A stretch of DNA of 60,000 bases from Strigamia acuminata (GCA_949358305.1 OX442318.1:10710517-10770516); one strand, 5' to 3'; positions 41,436-53,056 are shown, numbered from the stretch's first letter. The notes: a model not told the origin generated them from the sequence alone. A program made the numbers and translations.

Positions 41436-41860
41436 GGTGTTTTGTCCGGTCTCGCAATCTTTTCTCTTGTTAAATATTTCTTTTGATTGAAATGTACACG
41501 TAACATTATAAAGAAAGCTGTCTTTAGACCGAGCACGCCTTGGTAATAATGGGCACTTTTAATGGTCCAAAGGGCGTTCCGTGTTACTATTAACGCACAA
41601 CAAACATTGAAATTTCATTGATCTAAATGCATTAAATTAATATTCTGTCCACTATTATCAAGTATTAACAATGCAAATATTTTCATCCACTTGTAATATT
41701 TTTCGAACTTGTCCATTCTAAGTACTTGTATGTATAAAGTAGTTTTAGACTTCTGTGTGAATTAACTAAGGAGTATAAAAATATCAATCACAATGTTATT
41801 TACCAACTGTAAATGCAAATATAAAAAGGTCTCTAAAATAAACGTTCAAACACTATTACG
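41436..41860 (+). pseudogene. Duplicated 3' end of DEG/ENaC (scrap A')
   Basis: 41436-41486 resembles the last 50 bases of exon 11 (TM2 and stop, without an open frame). The next 370 bp repeat the 3' flank of copy A, with shared landmarks 'tttttcgaacttg' and 'agtagttttagacttctgtg' (about 41270-41430 and 41700-41860). It is a local duplication of the gene's 3' end. Confidence 0.65.
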
Positions 41861-42609
41861 TAAGTTTTTGTCACCAGTAGACAGTATAAGAATTTCTGAA
41901 TCAAATCTAGATACTTGTTACAAAATGCTAGTTGCATTTCACATGCCAATTTGTCTAGTTAACTTGATGCACTTGCAGTCTGTGACTGAAAACAGACTAC
42001 GTATATTTATCACGATATCAAATATCACCAAAATTCTCAAAATCTGTATTAACAATATTATTGAAAAATGTTATTTAAGCTAAACGAGTTTTCAAATGCA
42101 AATGTTTTCTCGTTATTTCGAATTGTTTCTGTAGAACACTTGTACAAATTAAGAAGTGTAATAAAATTCATTTACCACAAGCAATCTAATTGACAACTAT
42201 TTATGAAAACATTACTGAACCTCATATCAAGAAAATGTTACAAATTTCATCATACATGCTGATTCTGAAAGGTCCACACTAATCTCTCATTTCTCATTTC
42301 TTTAGTACATTGGAATTACCAAAGCAATATTTTAATATGGATTGATCACTAACCAATTATCGTATATGCGCGCACTGCCTCTTGCCAAGAGCCCGACCCC
42401 ATTAAAACAGACCAGTTTCCCAAAAAGTGAGTGGAGAGGATCAGAGTTGTGTCGTAGATGCCAGCAACAGAAGTCCTGCTTTGTACAGCTCCATCTTCCT
42501 TCCTACTGACCAGGCAACGAGTAGTATGCCATGTTGCCTACTACAGCCTCCATAAGTGGCCGCTGCATGGGCAATAAGGTAAGTACGGCAAACTAGTTTA
42601 ATCCCTATG

Positions 42610-43037
42610 TATGCTCTTGTACAACTCAAAAGGGTGGCCTTCTCCCATTGGCCGAGCCGCATTACTCCTAACTCCAGTCTGTATTATGATACTACCACTA
42701 GGAGAAGTAGTTTTTATTTTTATTTATTTTTTAGATTATTATAACCATTTAAAATGATATAATTTTAATTGTATTTTATTATAAAATATTATTTCCATTT
42801 AGGAAATAAAGTTTTATGCACATATAAATGTAAAACTCATGTTTGTTCTGTTTATTGGTTGCTTTGTCTGGAAAGAAAACAATTTTGAAATTTTGGCTGT
42901 TACCTAGGCAATCGATTACAATGTCTGTACATTGTAATGCATTTCTGGTGTTTGGGTCTATATTTTTGGATCACTACACCCGTGATACGGCTCGGCCAAT
43001 GGGAGAACGCCACCTTTTTGAGTTGAACAAGAGTATA
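42610..43037. mobile_element. MITE family copy 2
   Basis: 428 bp, homologous along its length to the nested MITE at 6593-7000, with inverted ends around 'TTCTCCCATTGGCCGAGC'. TA flanks are likely. Small ORFs inside are not genes. Confidence 0.8.
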
Positions 43038-43346
43038 GTAGTTGGTGTATGGCATGCTTCACGGCTCTGACCCCTAGTCAACGATTGTAATTTATTACAG
43101 TTCGTTAATTGAAAAAGTTCAGTGTTTTTCGTCCAAATATGTTCTACTACATGAAGGACATGCATGGTACTTTCTTTAATAGTAGTGAAACTGACCACAA
43201 GGGTCAAAAAAGCACAAAATTGTATGTAATTAGTACTCATTGACCATCGGACTACACAAGCGTGCATTCCATATCAAAGCATGATTTAGTAAAGACCACG
43301 CTGTCACATGTTAAAATAATGACTTAAATTTTTAATTATTAATATC

Positions 43347-43445
43347 TCGATTTTGTAACAACAGAGCTTTGTTGTTACAAAATCGAAATGGAATAAGGAT
43401 TTTTCTTTAATCCCTAGGGATTAAAGAAAAATCCTTATTCCATTT
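43347..43445. repeat. Two adjacent palindromes
   Basis: A 17-bp-arm hairpin with a 6-base loop (43348-43387, arms beginning TCGATTTTG) runs straight into a perfect 60-bp palindrome at 43386-43445 with no spacer. A looser inverted repeat built on 'ttctggcc' follows at about 43710-43796. Confidence 0.85.
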
Positions 43446-43796
43446 GTCAAAAAAAAATCTTAAGTTCCAATGTTTGTACTTGTAATTTGAATTTCCATGG
43501 TTTTATTGATATAAAAAAATGTGCACTTAGTGAAAGTTACAATCTCATAAAAATTGTATTTATCAATCAAGTTAGACTTTTTCCATTTTCCAAATTACAG
43601 TGTTTAGGCCAATTATTTTCTCAGTTGGCAGATTTGATTGATGAATACACATCAATTATTCCCGAAATGAAAACTAAACTCCATTGAACGCCCATGTTTC
43701 AGTCAGGTAAGTGCGTTGAACACTTCTGGCCAAAAAATCTTCACATACTCCTATGATGGGCACCATAATGTGAAGATTTGTTTGGCCAGAGGTGTA

Positions 43797-44558
43797 TGTG
43801 TATAGCAAAATTCATGGCCAGTGAGCCACATGCAAAATAAAAAATTTAAACAACGCTGATTAAAATGTCATTAAATTCAGGAACATAAGCTAAACGAAGG
43901 CATTAAATTCAGGAACGTGGAAATAGCCATTAATGAATTTATATCAACACAACCTTTCACAAGACAACAAAATGAAAAATATATAACAAAATACAACAGA
44001 AGTTTAACCAGGTAAGCACCCTGTTTGAATTTTATCAGCACAAAGAATACACAATCAAACTACGAAAGCAGGATTGTACTGTACATATACTGTACTATAA
44101 CCAAAAATAAAAAAATTGATTAAATGCTGTTAGAAATTAAAATAAATTAAAAATCGCTGAAATGCGGCGATCAAAAGTTGCCTAAAAGTATCCAAATCCT
44201 CTTCGAAAATTGTACGTAGTTTAAACAAAAAATATCACCATTTCTGGCAACAATTATTTTAGATCGGGAGCCATTTTGTTTAAACTTTCTTTGTCTTGGC
44301 CAGAGGTCTAGGTGACGTCGCTGATGCCTAAGCGCAACGTGTATCGTGCCTAGGTCTATTAGATGAGAGTTTATACAATATCAGGATACCTAGTGAAAAC
44401 CTAAGTGATTTTGTTGCAATGAATACAAGCGTTGCACTATACTGTATATGAATAGAATGCTACCTGATGAAGCTTATATAAATATACAGATTGAGCAACA
44501 ATTACTATGTATTAAAGTAATAAGGATTTTAAAACTTCTGTTTCGTATGCCTATGTGA
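43797..44558. other. Intergenic, nothing recognised
   Basis: AT-rich, no supported gene or repeat. Confidence 0.45.
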
Positions 44559-44749
44559 TTGTCTGTGGCAAACAGGAACACTTTAATGCTGCCCTGTGCC
44601 AATGCTTACTTTTGTGCGGCCTGCAGCGGCCGTGTCATGGCCACTGCACGCACCGAGAGAAGGACTCCAAGGTGCCCCTACTGCAGGGCAGATGTGCAGT
44701 CTATACTGCGTATTTTCCTGCAGCAGTGCAGTATTGGCAGCTACAACTA
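44559..44749 (+). pseudogene. RING-finger-like fragment
   Basis: The open frame encodes the second part of a C3HC4 RING: 'LPCANAYFCAAC' and, 18 residues later, 'RCPYCRADVQSILRIF', most like the C-terminal RINGs of MEX3-type ubiquitin ligases. The first CxxC pair is missing, a stop lies upstream in frame, and a Tc1-like element interrupts the 3' side. It is probably a gene fragment. Confidence 0.45.
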
Positions 44750-46311
44750 AGGTGCGCGCCATAAGTATGGAATAATCAGTTTTTTTGTAGTATTTTTTTT
44801 TACGCTTCATCTAGAATCAAACCAATTTTTTAATCCATGTATTTTGTCCTTTGAATTCGTTTAAAATTAACAAGTTTATCATTTTTTTAGAAAAATAAAT
44901 TTGGCAGTGATTTTACACAAAAATGGGGGTGACATAAGTATGGAATATTTCAGGTTTGCTGCAAAAAAATGAATAAAATTAATATCACATAACATGCCTT
45001 TGTCTGATTAGTTAATCAGTGAATATGTCATCAATTTTCTGCCGTTTTTGAATTGTATTACTTGCTATTTTCTTATTTTGATGCAATCCCTTGTGCAAAA
45101 CTTGTAACCATTGTAGAAATAGCTGAAATATGGCAATTAAAGGCACTGGGGCTCGCCAAACAGCAAATCCATAGAAGATCAGGAAGAAATTGAAAGAAAT
45201 TAGTCAATTACATAAAAAATTTTAACTAAAACATGAAATCCAAATGTGAAAGCAGACAGGGAAGACCAAAAGTGACCATGCAGTGAGCATTGTCCTGCTG
45301 AAACACCCATTTATTGCCACAATTTTCCATCCAAATAGCAATAAATGCATGTTTAACACTTCCTTATACTTCTGTGAATCTTTCCATCTTTTCATTATTA
45401 TGATGTTTGCCTCTAATTGTCGCCCAAATGTCACCCAAACCATCACTTGATTCTGCCCACTGAGAAAACTTCTCTTCTCTCTTTAATCTTGCCACTTATT
45501 ACACTAACCATCCAGACCATCTAAGTTAAACTGTATTTTGTCTGTAAAAAGCACTCAGTTTCATGATTTGGTCCAGGGCAGTTTGGTTAGTCTAATCAGA
45601 GCACTTCATTTTATGGGCTTCAGTTAACCACAGTTGTACAGCTACTTTTTGATAACAAAGGTGATCACAATTGTTTAGTCTGCTTTGAATTGTTTGCTAA
45701 AGACACAATTACATCTACATGTGTGCAAATTTCATTTGCAGACAACAGCAGAGTCAGTGCCAGGCACAAAATATTCCTGTCAACTTGCTGCATGGTCACT
45801 TTTGGTCCTCCCGTCTTGCTTCCATATTTAATTTTCATCTTTGGGTTAAGACTTTTAATATAATTGATTAATTTCTTCCTGATCTTCTATGGATTTGCTG
45901 TTTGGAGAGCCTCAGTGAATTTAATTGCCATATTTCAGCTATTTCTACAATGGTTACAAGTTTTGCACAAGGGATTGCATCAAAATAAGAAAATAGCAAG
46001 TAATACAATTCAAAAATGGCAGAAAATTGATGACATATTCACTGATTAACTAATCAGACAAAGGCATGTTATGTGATATTAATTTTATTCATTTTTTTGC
46101 AGCAAACCTGAAATATTCCATACTTATGTCACCTCCATTTTTGTGTAAAAGCACTTCCAAATTTATTTTTCTAGAAAAATTATAAATTTGTTAATTTTAA
46201 ACGAATTCAAAGAACAAAATACATGGATTAAAAAATTGGTTTGATTCTAGATAAAGCGTAAAAAAAAATATTACAAAAAAACTGATTATTCCATACTTTT
46301 GGCGCGCACCT
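44750..46311 (-). mobile_element. Tc1-like element with long inverted repeats, decayed
   Basis: 1562 bp between TA target sites (44748-44749 and 46312-46313). The ends start AGGTGCGCGCC and the inverted repeats extend for about 450 bp each (44750 to about 45200; about 45855 to 46311). The middle part on the minus strand resembles a Tc1 transposase: 'VFQQDNAHC' near 45280-45307 and 'FTDKIQFNLDGLDG' near 45505-45550, the latter with the DE-S-F-like region. Stops and shifts break the frame. Confidence 0.85.
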
Positions 46312-46313
46312 TA

Positions 46314-47302
46314 CCTTAAAACCATTAAACTCTTAACAAGTCAATTACCTGTGTTGCGCTTAAGCATGCAATTCGTATTAGTAAGGGCAAGGTTGCTCTT
46401 ACTCATATAGGTCATTCGTAAGTGCAATGTTGCTCTTACGCATGTTGCGCCCAGTACGGCGGCCCGTAACGTCACTGGGCAGAAAGTCATCTGTTTGACT
46501 CGTTGTATTTTCTGCCACAGAAAAAATAGGACTAAAGTATATTTTTTCTGCCTGCTGAGTACTGCCCAAACAAGAGGAAATGACATCATAGCAAAAAAAA
46601 ATGGAAAGAAAACTGAACTTTCCTGTTTCAGTCGAGTGGGAACCTAAAATAATGCAGTAAAGAAAATTCAGAATTAAAAATTTAAAAAGAAAAAAATCAC
46701 CTTTTTCTTAAGAATTTATTGTCAACTACCCTTAAGAATTTATCATTTGAAAAATGGTACAATAATTCAATGTTGTACATTTATGTTTGCTGCCACTACT
46801 TTAAACATAATACTGTATAACAGGGGTTCTCAAACATTTTACCATTGCAACCCATTTTTAAGGAAAGCGATCTTCCGCGCCCCTCTTCATCATCGGTGCA
46901 TTAAATTTTTCCCATCCTGCAAAATTCATGCCTTTAGGGACTTTTTTTGGGAACATTTTTTGAAGGGATTTTGGGTTGTTATTGTAGATTTTGAGAGATT
47001 TTTGTGAAGATTTCCCAGGTGGTCATTTTGAATTTGCTTGTTAAAACCAAAAGCCAGCATGCATAAACCAATTCATAACCCACTCCAGTCGTGGTTTTTG
47101 TTTTTACGGTTTTTGGTGATGGTTTTTGATTGTTTGTGTCCATTCCATTTATAGAAACGGTAAAAACCAAAACTTTGAATGCACTTATTGAATATACTAA
47201 TTGAATCATTTTTGTATGTGTTTTGTGTTTCCATGACAGAAAAAGCAAGATATACTTGCCAATCAAAACGCCGCTAGTCAGTGACATCTGAGGATTTAAA
47301 CT
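46314..47302. other. Intergenic region upstream of copy B
   Basis: The frame of the RING fragment closes shortly after 46313. 'caggggttctcaaac' at 46821 resembles the end of a hAT transposon, without a visible partner. No gene recognised. Confidence 0.4.
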
Positions 47303-48186
47303 ATGGATGCACAGAAACCATATCAACCATTAGGCCGAATTCAACAACGTAGAAAGAAAAAAATGAAACTAGTTGTTTGCAGTGTTATAGCAAGTCAGAA
47401 AGAGATTCCATCATTTATCAGATCTCTAGAGAACATTTCAAAAAAGAAAAAACTATGCTCATTCTATTCGCAACACTATTTGTAATCAATTTGATGGCTT
47501 GTTCCTACCAAACTGTCGATCGAATATTGCATTACATGGACGAACCAACCACAGTAAACACATACATAGTAGAAACACCACATGGACCTTTTCCATCTAC
47601 CGTATATCTGCGATTTGTACGCAGGCCTGTAATAGCCCGCGGACCTTATTTAACACGCGGGGCCGAACTTTTTTTGGCAAATAATAATAAATAAATAATT
47701 GTTACGTTTCCGAAACGTACCACAATTGTTGTTACACACTGAAATCATTGTTTTAAGCCTTTTTATACATGTGTTTTAGGCCATTTTATACCCAGATAAC
47801 ACAGTTTTAGGCCATTTTGTACCCAGATATCACTGTTTTAGGCTTTGTTTACACCCAGATATCACTGTTTTAGGCCATTTTATATGTGCGTTATTTTTTA
47901 ATTTTTCATTTTGGAAATAAAGCGCGGGCCTTCAATAGCGCGCGGGTTAAAAACTTTTTTTTCTTATAGCGCACGGGTGCGCTATTTACAGATATACGGT
48001 ATTTACATATATCCACAAACTACACAAGAACTTGATAATTACCTCGCTAACCGGAGTGGAAATAGCAATTTTCAACAGGATTGTGCTATTGCTACAACTA
48101 AATTAGCGTTGGGGCAAATAAATTTTGAACATGTCATGGAACACACGAGAAAACTTAGTTACATAACCGATGCACACTTTTCTGTG
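47303..48186 (+). pseudogene. Copy B exon 1, frameshifted and MITE-interrupted
   Basis: Coding similarity to copy A covers 47303-47597 and 48002-48186. It starts at an ATG with 'YQPLGR' close behind. The second part encodes a region diverged from copy A between the two anchors 'TTQEL' and 'LSYITD'. Confidence 0.8.
47600..47999. mobile_element. MITE inserted in exon 1 of copy B
   Basis: 400 bp with ends CCGTATATCTG and CAGATATACGG, flanked by TA at 47598-47599 and 48000-48001. Copy A shows the uninterrupted sequence, with a single TA at the site. The interior has about four tandem copies of a unit of about 36 bp containing 'gttttaggccatttt' (about 47745-47885). The Tc1/mariner type is inferred from the TA site. 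Confidence 0.9.
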
Positions 48187-48236
48187 GTAAATTAATTTTT
48201 TTTACCAAACTTTTCTACCAAAATAAAATTTTGCAG

Positions 48237-48309
48237 CACAAATCAAGAATTAATGTGACCGTTAAAAATTATGAATCAATTGTATGGCCAATCGCTCAGA
48301 TTTCGAGTA
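48237..48309 (+). pseudogene. Copy B exon 2
   Basis: 73 bp, open, donor 'gtaagt'. Confidence 0.8.
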
Positions 48310-48364
48310 GTAAGTCAACCAACGATCATCGCTGTTTAATATTCTAACTTCATTTTCACATTAG

Positions 48365-48444
48365 CATTTGAATTTCCATATGGAAATGAAAATAACAAAA
48401 TGGTAATAAAGTTTAATTTTCCCAAAACATGCACAGGTCATAAA
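48365..48444 (+). pseudogene. Copy B exon 3
   Basis: 80 bp, open, encodes 'FEFPYGNEN' as in copy A. Confidence 0.8.
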
Positions 48445-48579
48445 GTAAGTAGTATTCTAATAATGTACATTTTCACTTAACAATAAATACTGGTAAACAC
48501 TTATCACAAACCTACAATGTTTGATATCAGATGCCATTAAGAATTCAAATTAAACATTAAAATTATTGTTTCAATTAAG

Positions 48580-48686
48580 CTTGTCATAGATCCATCACCA
48601 GTTATGTATCATATCCCCATATTGTTTGTGGACTTTTTAGACACAAAAAAGGCCTAAAGAATCAAGCCATTGCTAGTATGCAAAAA
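48580..48686 (+). pseudogene. Copy B exon 4 with stop
   Basis: 107 bp against 108 in copy A. In the frame inherited from exon 3, TAA falls at about codon 26. Confidence 0.8.
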
Positions 48687-48802
48687 GTAAGGATACTATA
48701 GAAGTAGTAGCAATAACAGCTCAAGTTAAAAACTTTTTAAAAATCTTAATTTTGAAAATTTGCAAATGTAACAACAATAAAATTTCAATCCTTCTCTTTT
48801 AG

Positions 48803-48891
48803 TACCACTTCATTAATACTAAAAGACAGCCGTGCAACAATAACTTACATGGCTGCTTGCAACATTGTTTAGTAAAAGCAATGACATGCAG
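48803..48891 (+). pseudogene. Copy B exon 5
   Basis: 89 bp, open, cysteine pattern conserved. Confidence 0.8.
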
Positions 48892-49240
48892 GTAAACAAC
48901 TTTCTAGAATTCGTACAAACAGTGACGTGGCCAGAAATGAACAGAAAGAATCAATTTTCAAGTTCTTGCCGCCCTCGAATAATAGCCACAGCCACTATTC
49001 AAGGGCGTCAAATCGTCAGTTTCAACTGCAACTAGTATTCGAGTTGCTACGATTCTTCAAGGGAGGGTCTTAAATAAGAATTTTAATTAGTCGGAAATAT
49101 TCAGTTAATGACAAATCTAAAAAAAAAGGTAAATTGTCAAGTCGTTAACACAACACATTAAATCACGTTATTGCACGATATAATTCAGCTATTACGTGGT
49201 AAAGAAAAAGACAAATATTAAAGCGTAATTACTCTCTTAG

Positions 49241-50027
49241 ATTTCCGTTTTACGAGGCAAGGAGCCTTCCGAAATGCAATGAGTCAGATAGCATTCGTCA
49301 ACACGACACAATTAAGTCACTTCTTCTTGAGAAAGATTTAACGACACACTGCAAATGCCTTAATGTGTGTGATGTAACGCAACAAAGCGTAATGTATAAC
49401 CTACAAGCTGGAAGTAAAGATATCATTGAAATATTCATTGCCAACAATTACGTTCGAACGATGCAGGAAAGCTTTTCTTACGACATAATATTTGTGTTGT
49501 GCGACATTGGAGGCAACATCGGCCTCTATTTCGGCATGTCTTGTTTAGCACTCGTCGAAATATTGATTCATTGCTGCAAAATGTGTTTGACCAAACTAAG
49601 CAAAACGACAAAAGCAAACGCCAACTTGAAAGAAAAAATTCCTAAACTACTCGAAAAGATACAGAATACAAAAAAAAAATCTATCGTCAAAAATAAACTG
49701 AAAACCACTGTTTCATTAATCCTGTTTTGCACTTCAGTTTATCAAACTTACAACTTGATCGACACTTATTTTCAATGTCCACTTACGAAAACTGTTAACA
49801 TCATTAGAGACAACATGATTGAGTTTCCACTCGTTATTGCATGGGATGAAACTGCGAGAATACTAAAAGCTAAGATAAAATTAGCTGCTAATATGCAAAC
49901 TGACTGTCGCCGCTACCAACTCCTCGATTTACTCCATCCATCGGCTAAATACGCCAACAAAACAGAGAAATTATGGAGTGACTCTTCTGGTTATGACGCT
50001 TACGTCTTATATGGAAAATTTCTGCGT
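49241..50027 (+). pseudogene. Copy B exon 6: TM2 of unit 1, linker, TM1 of unit 2
   Basis: 787 bp, open, one codon shorter than copy A. The GMS filter, basic linker, second TM1 and 'EFPLVIAWDE' are all kept, so the fusion predates the A/B split. Confidence 0.85.
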
Positions 50028-50094
50028 GTAAGCTAAGCGAGCAAAATATTAAAAAGTTAGTGCTATTAGTATTAAATTACTAACTATTTTTTAG

Positions 50095-50179
50095 TTGGGT
50101 AAACATGATTATGACATATCTTATGCCAATTTATCAATTTTATCAACGACATTTGGAACATGCACCGTGTTTAATAAAG
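50095..50179 (+). pseudogene. Copy B exon 7
   Basis: 85 bp, open, phases as in copy A. Confidence 0.8.
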
Positions 50180-50231
50180 GTAACTGCAAAAGTAATATTT
50201 TTTATCTTCTTGAACTTCGAAATGTTTGCAG

Positions 50232-50314
50232 GTGACAGGCCATTTTCACCAAAGAAAAATCAAATAGCGTTTGCTGATGACATAACGAGCGACACGTGCA
50301 ACGAATATCAAACT
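50232..50314 (+). pseudogene. Copy B exon 8
   Basis: 83 bp, open, starts 'GDRP', donor 'gtgaga'. Confidence 0.8.
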
Positions 50315-50376
50315 GTGAGATTGTTAACATATTCAGATTACATTGTTGTTTACTTGATAACTTCATGCAATTTCAG

Positions 50377-50472
50377 CATTTTGTTGTGCCGAAAAATCAA
50401 GTTTTTCATCCAAAATATATATTTCACATTCCAACCAAACAACACACCACAATTGACATTTCTCGTCAAACG
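50377..50472 (+). pseudogene. Copy B exon 9
   Basis: 96 bp, open, ends 'DISRQT'. Confidence 0.8.
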
Positions 50473-50524
50473 GTAATTTCTAAATGAAAACAGAAACCAT
50501 TATTTTACATCTTACTCTGTTTAG

Positions 50525-50634
50525 CTCGTTCGAGTGAACACTGCTAAAAGTCCTTGTAAACCAAATAAAGAAGTTTCTGAATGTGAACGGAAATGTTATG
50601 CAATAAAATTTGCAAAAAAAATTCTCAAGTGCAG
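50525..50634 (+). pseudogene. Copy B exon 10
   Basis: 110 bp, open, four cysteines, ends 'KCR' in phase 2. Confidence 0.8.
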
Positions 50635-50774
50635 GTAAAAATTATATTACTAAGAAAATACCGTAAACAGAATTCTCTTCTGGAGGGCAAGCCTTTTCTT
50701 GTAAAAGCTTCTCCCGCTAAGTAAGTGTTCTAGGCACCTATCTGCATCAGTCCACCAGCTGAAGTTGTTGTGAG

Positions 50775-51536
50775 GGGGCCGCACATCTACCGCGAATCAA
50801 TTTTCCGCAAACTCGCTTTACCGCAAAAAAAAGTAACATCGGTTATCCGCAAATCGACTTAGCGCGAATCGACTTAGCGCGAACAGGAAATACCGCGAAT
50901 TACCGCGAATTTATAAAAGCAACTCCTCTATTTTTTTGGCTTTCCTGCCCAGCTTCAACGGCAACCGTATGCCGCGTTATTATGATTAAAGCAAACACTT
51001 TATCATTTACTATTTAAGGAAATTTCAGTGCCATAACATTCAGGAATTTAACTTAACTAAGCACTTTTTGGCCGCATTTGAGCGATCATATGCGGCCAAA
51101 AAGTGCTTAGTGTCCCAACGGAAATAATAATAATAATAACAATACAACGTGATTCCACCGCCGATCTATGGCCGCCAGAATCGGGTCGTTTTACAAAACT
51201 CGTTTTAACGAGTTACGAACTCGTTTAAACGAGTTGCACAACTCGTTATTTCGAGTTGCACAACTCGTTATTTCGAGTTGAGAACTTTTATTTCGTCGAT
51301 TGGCTTTCATTTTGAAAACCGTCGGCTAAACGTCAGATATACATATAGCGTGCACGTTCCTCTGGCGTGCAGCTATTGCCGACATATATAAACAATTTAA
51401 TTAAACAATTCGCTGAAAAACGAGTCGCGCTTATCCCGGTCGCGGTATTTCTGATTCGTAATAAATCAATTCGCGGTAAATCGATTCACGGTAAATCGAT
51501 TCGCGGAATATATTTTCGCGCTAGATGACACGCCCC
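50775..51536. mobile_element. hAT-type MITE 1 in intron 10 of copy B
   Basis: 762 bp with 8-bp target duplication GTTGTGAG (50767-50774 and 51537-51544) and ends beginning GGGGCCGCACATCTA and, on the other strand, GGGGCGTGTCATCTA. The arms consist of variants of 'cgcgaatcgatt'. The centre has an inverted pair 'cactttttggccgcat' (about 51062-51111) and 'acgagtt' repeats. Confidence 0.88.
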
Positions 51537-51847
51537 GTTGTGAGACAGTGCGTTCAAATTCAGTGTATTTTTTTTTAGAGATTACGTACATTAAAGCAAT
51601 TTGGCTATTTTGTATTGACTGATTTACAATAACAACGTAAAGCAGTGAAATTTTGATTCCTAATGCTTCGTGTCATAGCAACTGTTCTAGGAACCCATCT
51701 GCACCAGCATACCAGCTTCTCAGTGTCACACTACTGCTGGTAGACTGATGCAGATAGGTTCCTAAAACACTCATCTAGCAGGGAAGATTGTACTAGAAAG
51801 GGTCTGGCCTCTAAAACAGAATTCTGGTTATTTTTTGGTATCCCCGC

Positions 51848-52652
51848 TAGGCCTGCGCGATATTGGATTGTTGCAAATGCGATTGCGATATTGGGTTGTT
51901 GCGATTATATCGCGATATATCGCATTTGCGATATAATCGCGATATAATCGCAATAATCGCAATAATCGCAACAACGCAACAACACAAGTCAAACCACACA
52001 TACGTTCGTTGTCCGCGATCAATGCGCATTTTGCAATCAACAATAGAATTAAATTTATCAATTTATTTTTTATTTATTTCCGTTTTGTTTTAAGATGGAT
52101 AATTCGGGAATGGACTAATCGGCAGCTATCAGCTGTCACTTGTCGAATGTCGCCGCCATCAGCCGTCGAATTTCGACCGTCAGCTGTCGAATGTCGCGTC
52201 CGTCGGACGTCGACTGTCAGCCGTCGACTATCGTGGCCAGCCGGCGACTATCGTGGCCGACTGTCACCTGTCGAATGTCGACCGTTGCGGCTGACGGTCG
52301 ACATTCGACGGCTGACAAATTTAATTCTATTGTTGATATGATCGCAGAATGCAGATTGCACAGATGCACACATTTCTACTGGAGTTGTTCCAGACGCTTC
52401 CTTGCCCTGAACCCCGCCAAATGCGCGTAATACGCCGGCGCTTCGATCGCGGACAACGAACGTACGTGTAACGTGTGACTTGACTTGTGGTGACTGTTGT
52501 TGCGATATTGCGATATCTTGCGATTATTGCGGTTATTGCGATTATATCGCGATATGCGATATATCGCAAACGACAGCTAGCGACTTAACTAGCTGCGATT
52601 ATCACCAAAAAAATAATCGCATTGCGATTAATCGCAAATTCGCACAGGCCTA
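51848..52652. mobile_element. hAT-type MITE 2 in intron 10 of copy B
   Basis: 805 bp with 8-bp target duplication ATCCCCGC (51840-51847 and 52653-52660) and ends TAGGCCTGCGCGA and TAGGCCTGTGCGA. Arms are made of 'gcgattatatcgcgata'-like sequence. The centre (about 52130-52320) has many 'gtcgaatgtcg' / 'cagccgtcga' units. Open frames through it are translations of the repeats. Confidence 0.9.
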
Positions 52653-52719
52653 ATCCCCGCAATCTGCCACTAAAACTCGTGCAAATTGAAAGATATTTAG
52701 TTTTCATCTTTCTTACTAG

Positions 52720-53056
52720 ATTGCCATTCATGGAAAACAGAGCTTTAGATCTCTGCATGACACCAGAAACAGCAAAAACAACATACAAAATGTATTTGCA
52801 AACTCAATTCAAGACCAACCCCCAGAAAGACTGCTCCTGTGCAACACGCTGCCGTGAAACTATTTACAATTTTTACAAAACAAAAGCAAACGATTACTTT
52901 ATGACATATATCAAATACACTATCGAAAAGAACATTCGAAAAGTAATCGAAGAACAGCAGCTCATTTCTGCAACAAAACTATTTTGTAACATTGGAGCTA
53001 TTATTGGTATTTTGACCGGTCTCTCAACATTTTCTGTTGTTGACTATTTCATTTGA
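52720..53056 (+). pseudogene. Copy B exon 11
   Basis: 337 bp, open to TGA. 'CSCATRC' and the terminal helix 'GILTGLSTFSVVDY' with GxS are conserved. Confidence 0.83.

Larger units (their letters stand above)
47303..53056 (+). pseudogene. Two-unit DEG/ENaC channel, copy B (unit 1 broken)
   Basis: This has the same 11 exons, exon lengths and intron phases as copy A. Disabling changes lie only in unit 1. A one-base deletion around 47440-47460 shifts the frame within TM1 (stop at 47485). A 400-bp MITE sits in exon 1 (47600-47999). Exon 4 is one base short and contains TAA. Exons 5-11 are fully open and keep TM2 of unit 1 (GMS), the linker and all of unit 2 (GLS). If the gene is transcribed, an internal start (for example ATG at 49365) could give a protein with only unit 2 complete. 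The simplest reading is a young pseudogene. Confidence 0.8.

Noticed and set aside
41793-42083. 96-codon ORF after copy A.
   Set aside because: It starts in a duplicated 3' flank, and the related flanks have no such frame.
51828-52569. Several arginine-rich ORFs on both strands.
   Set aside because: They lie inside the hAT-type MITE and come from its short repeats.
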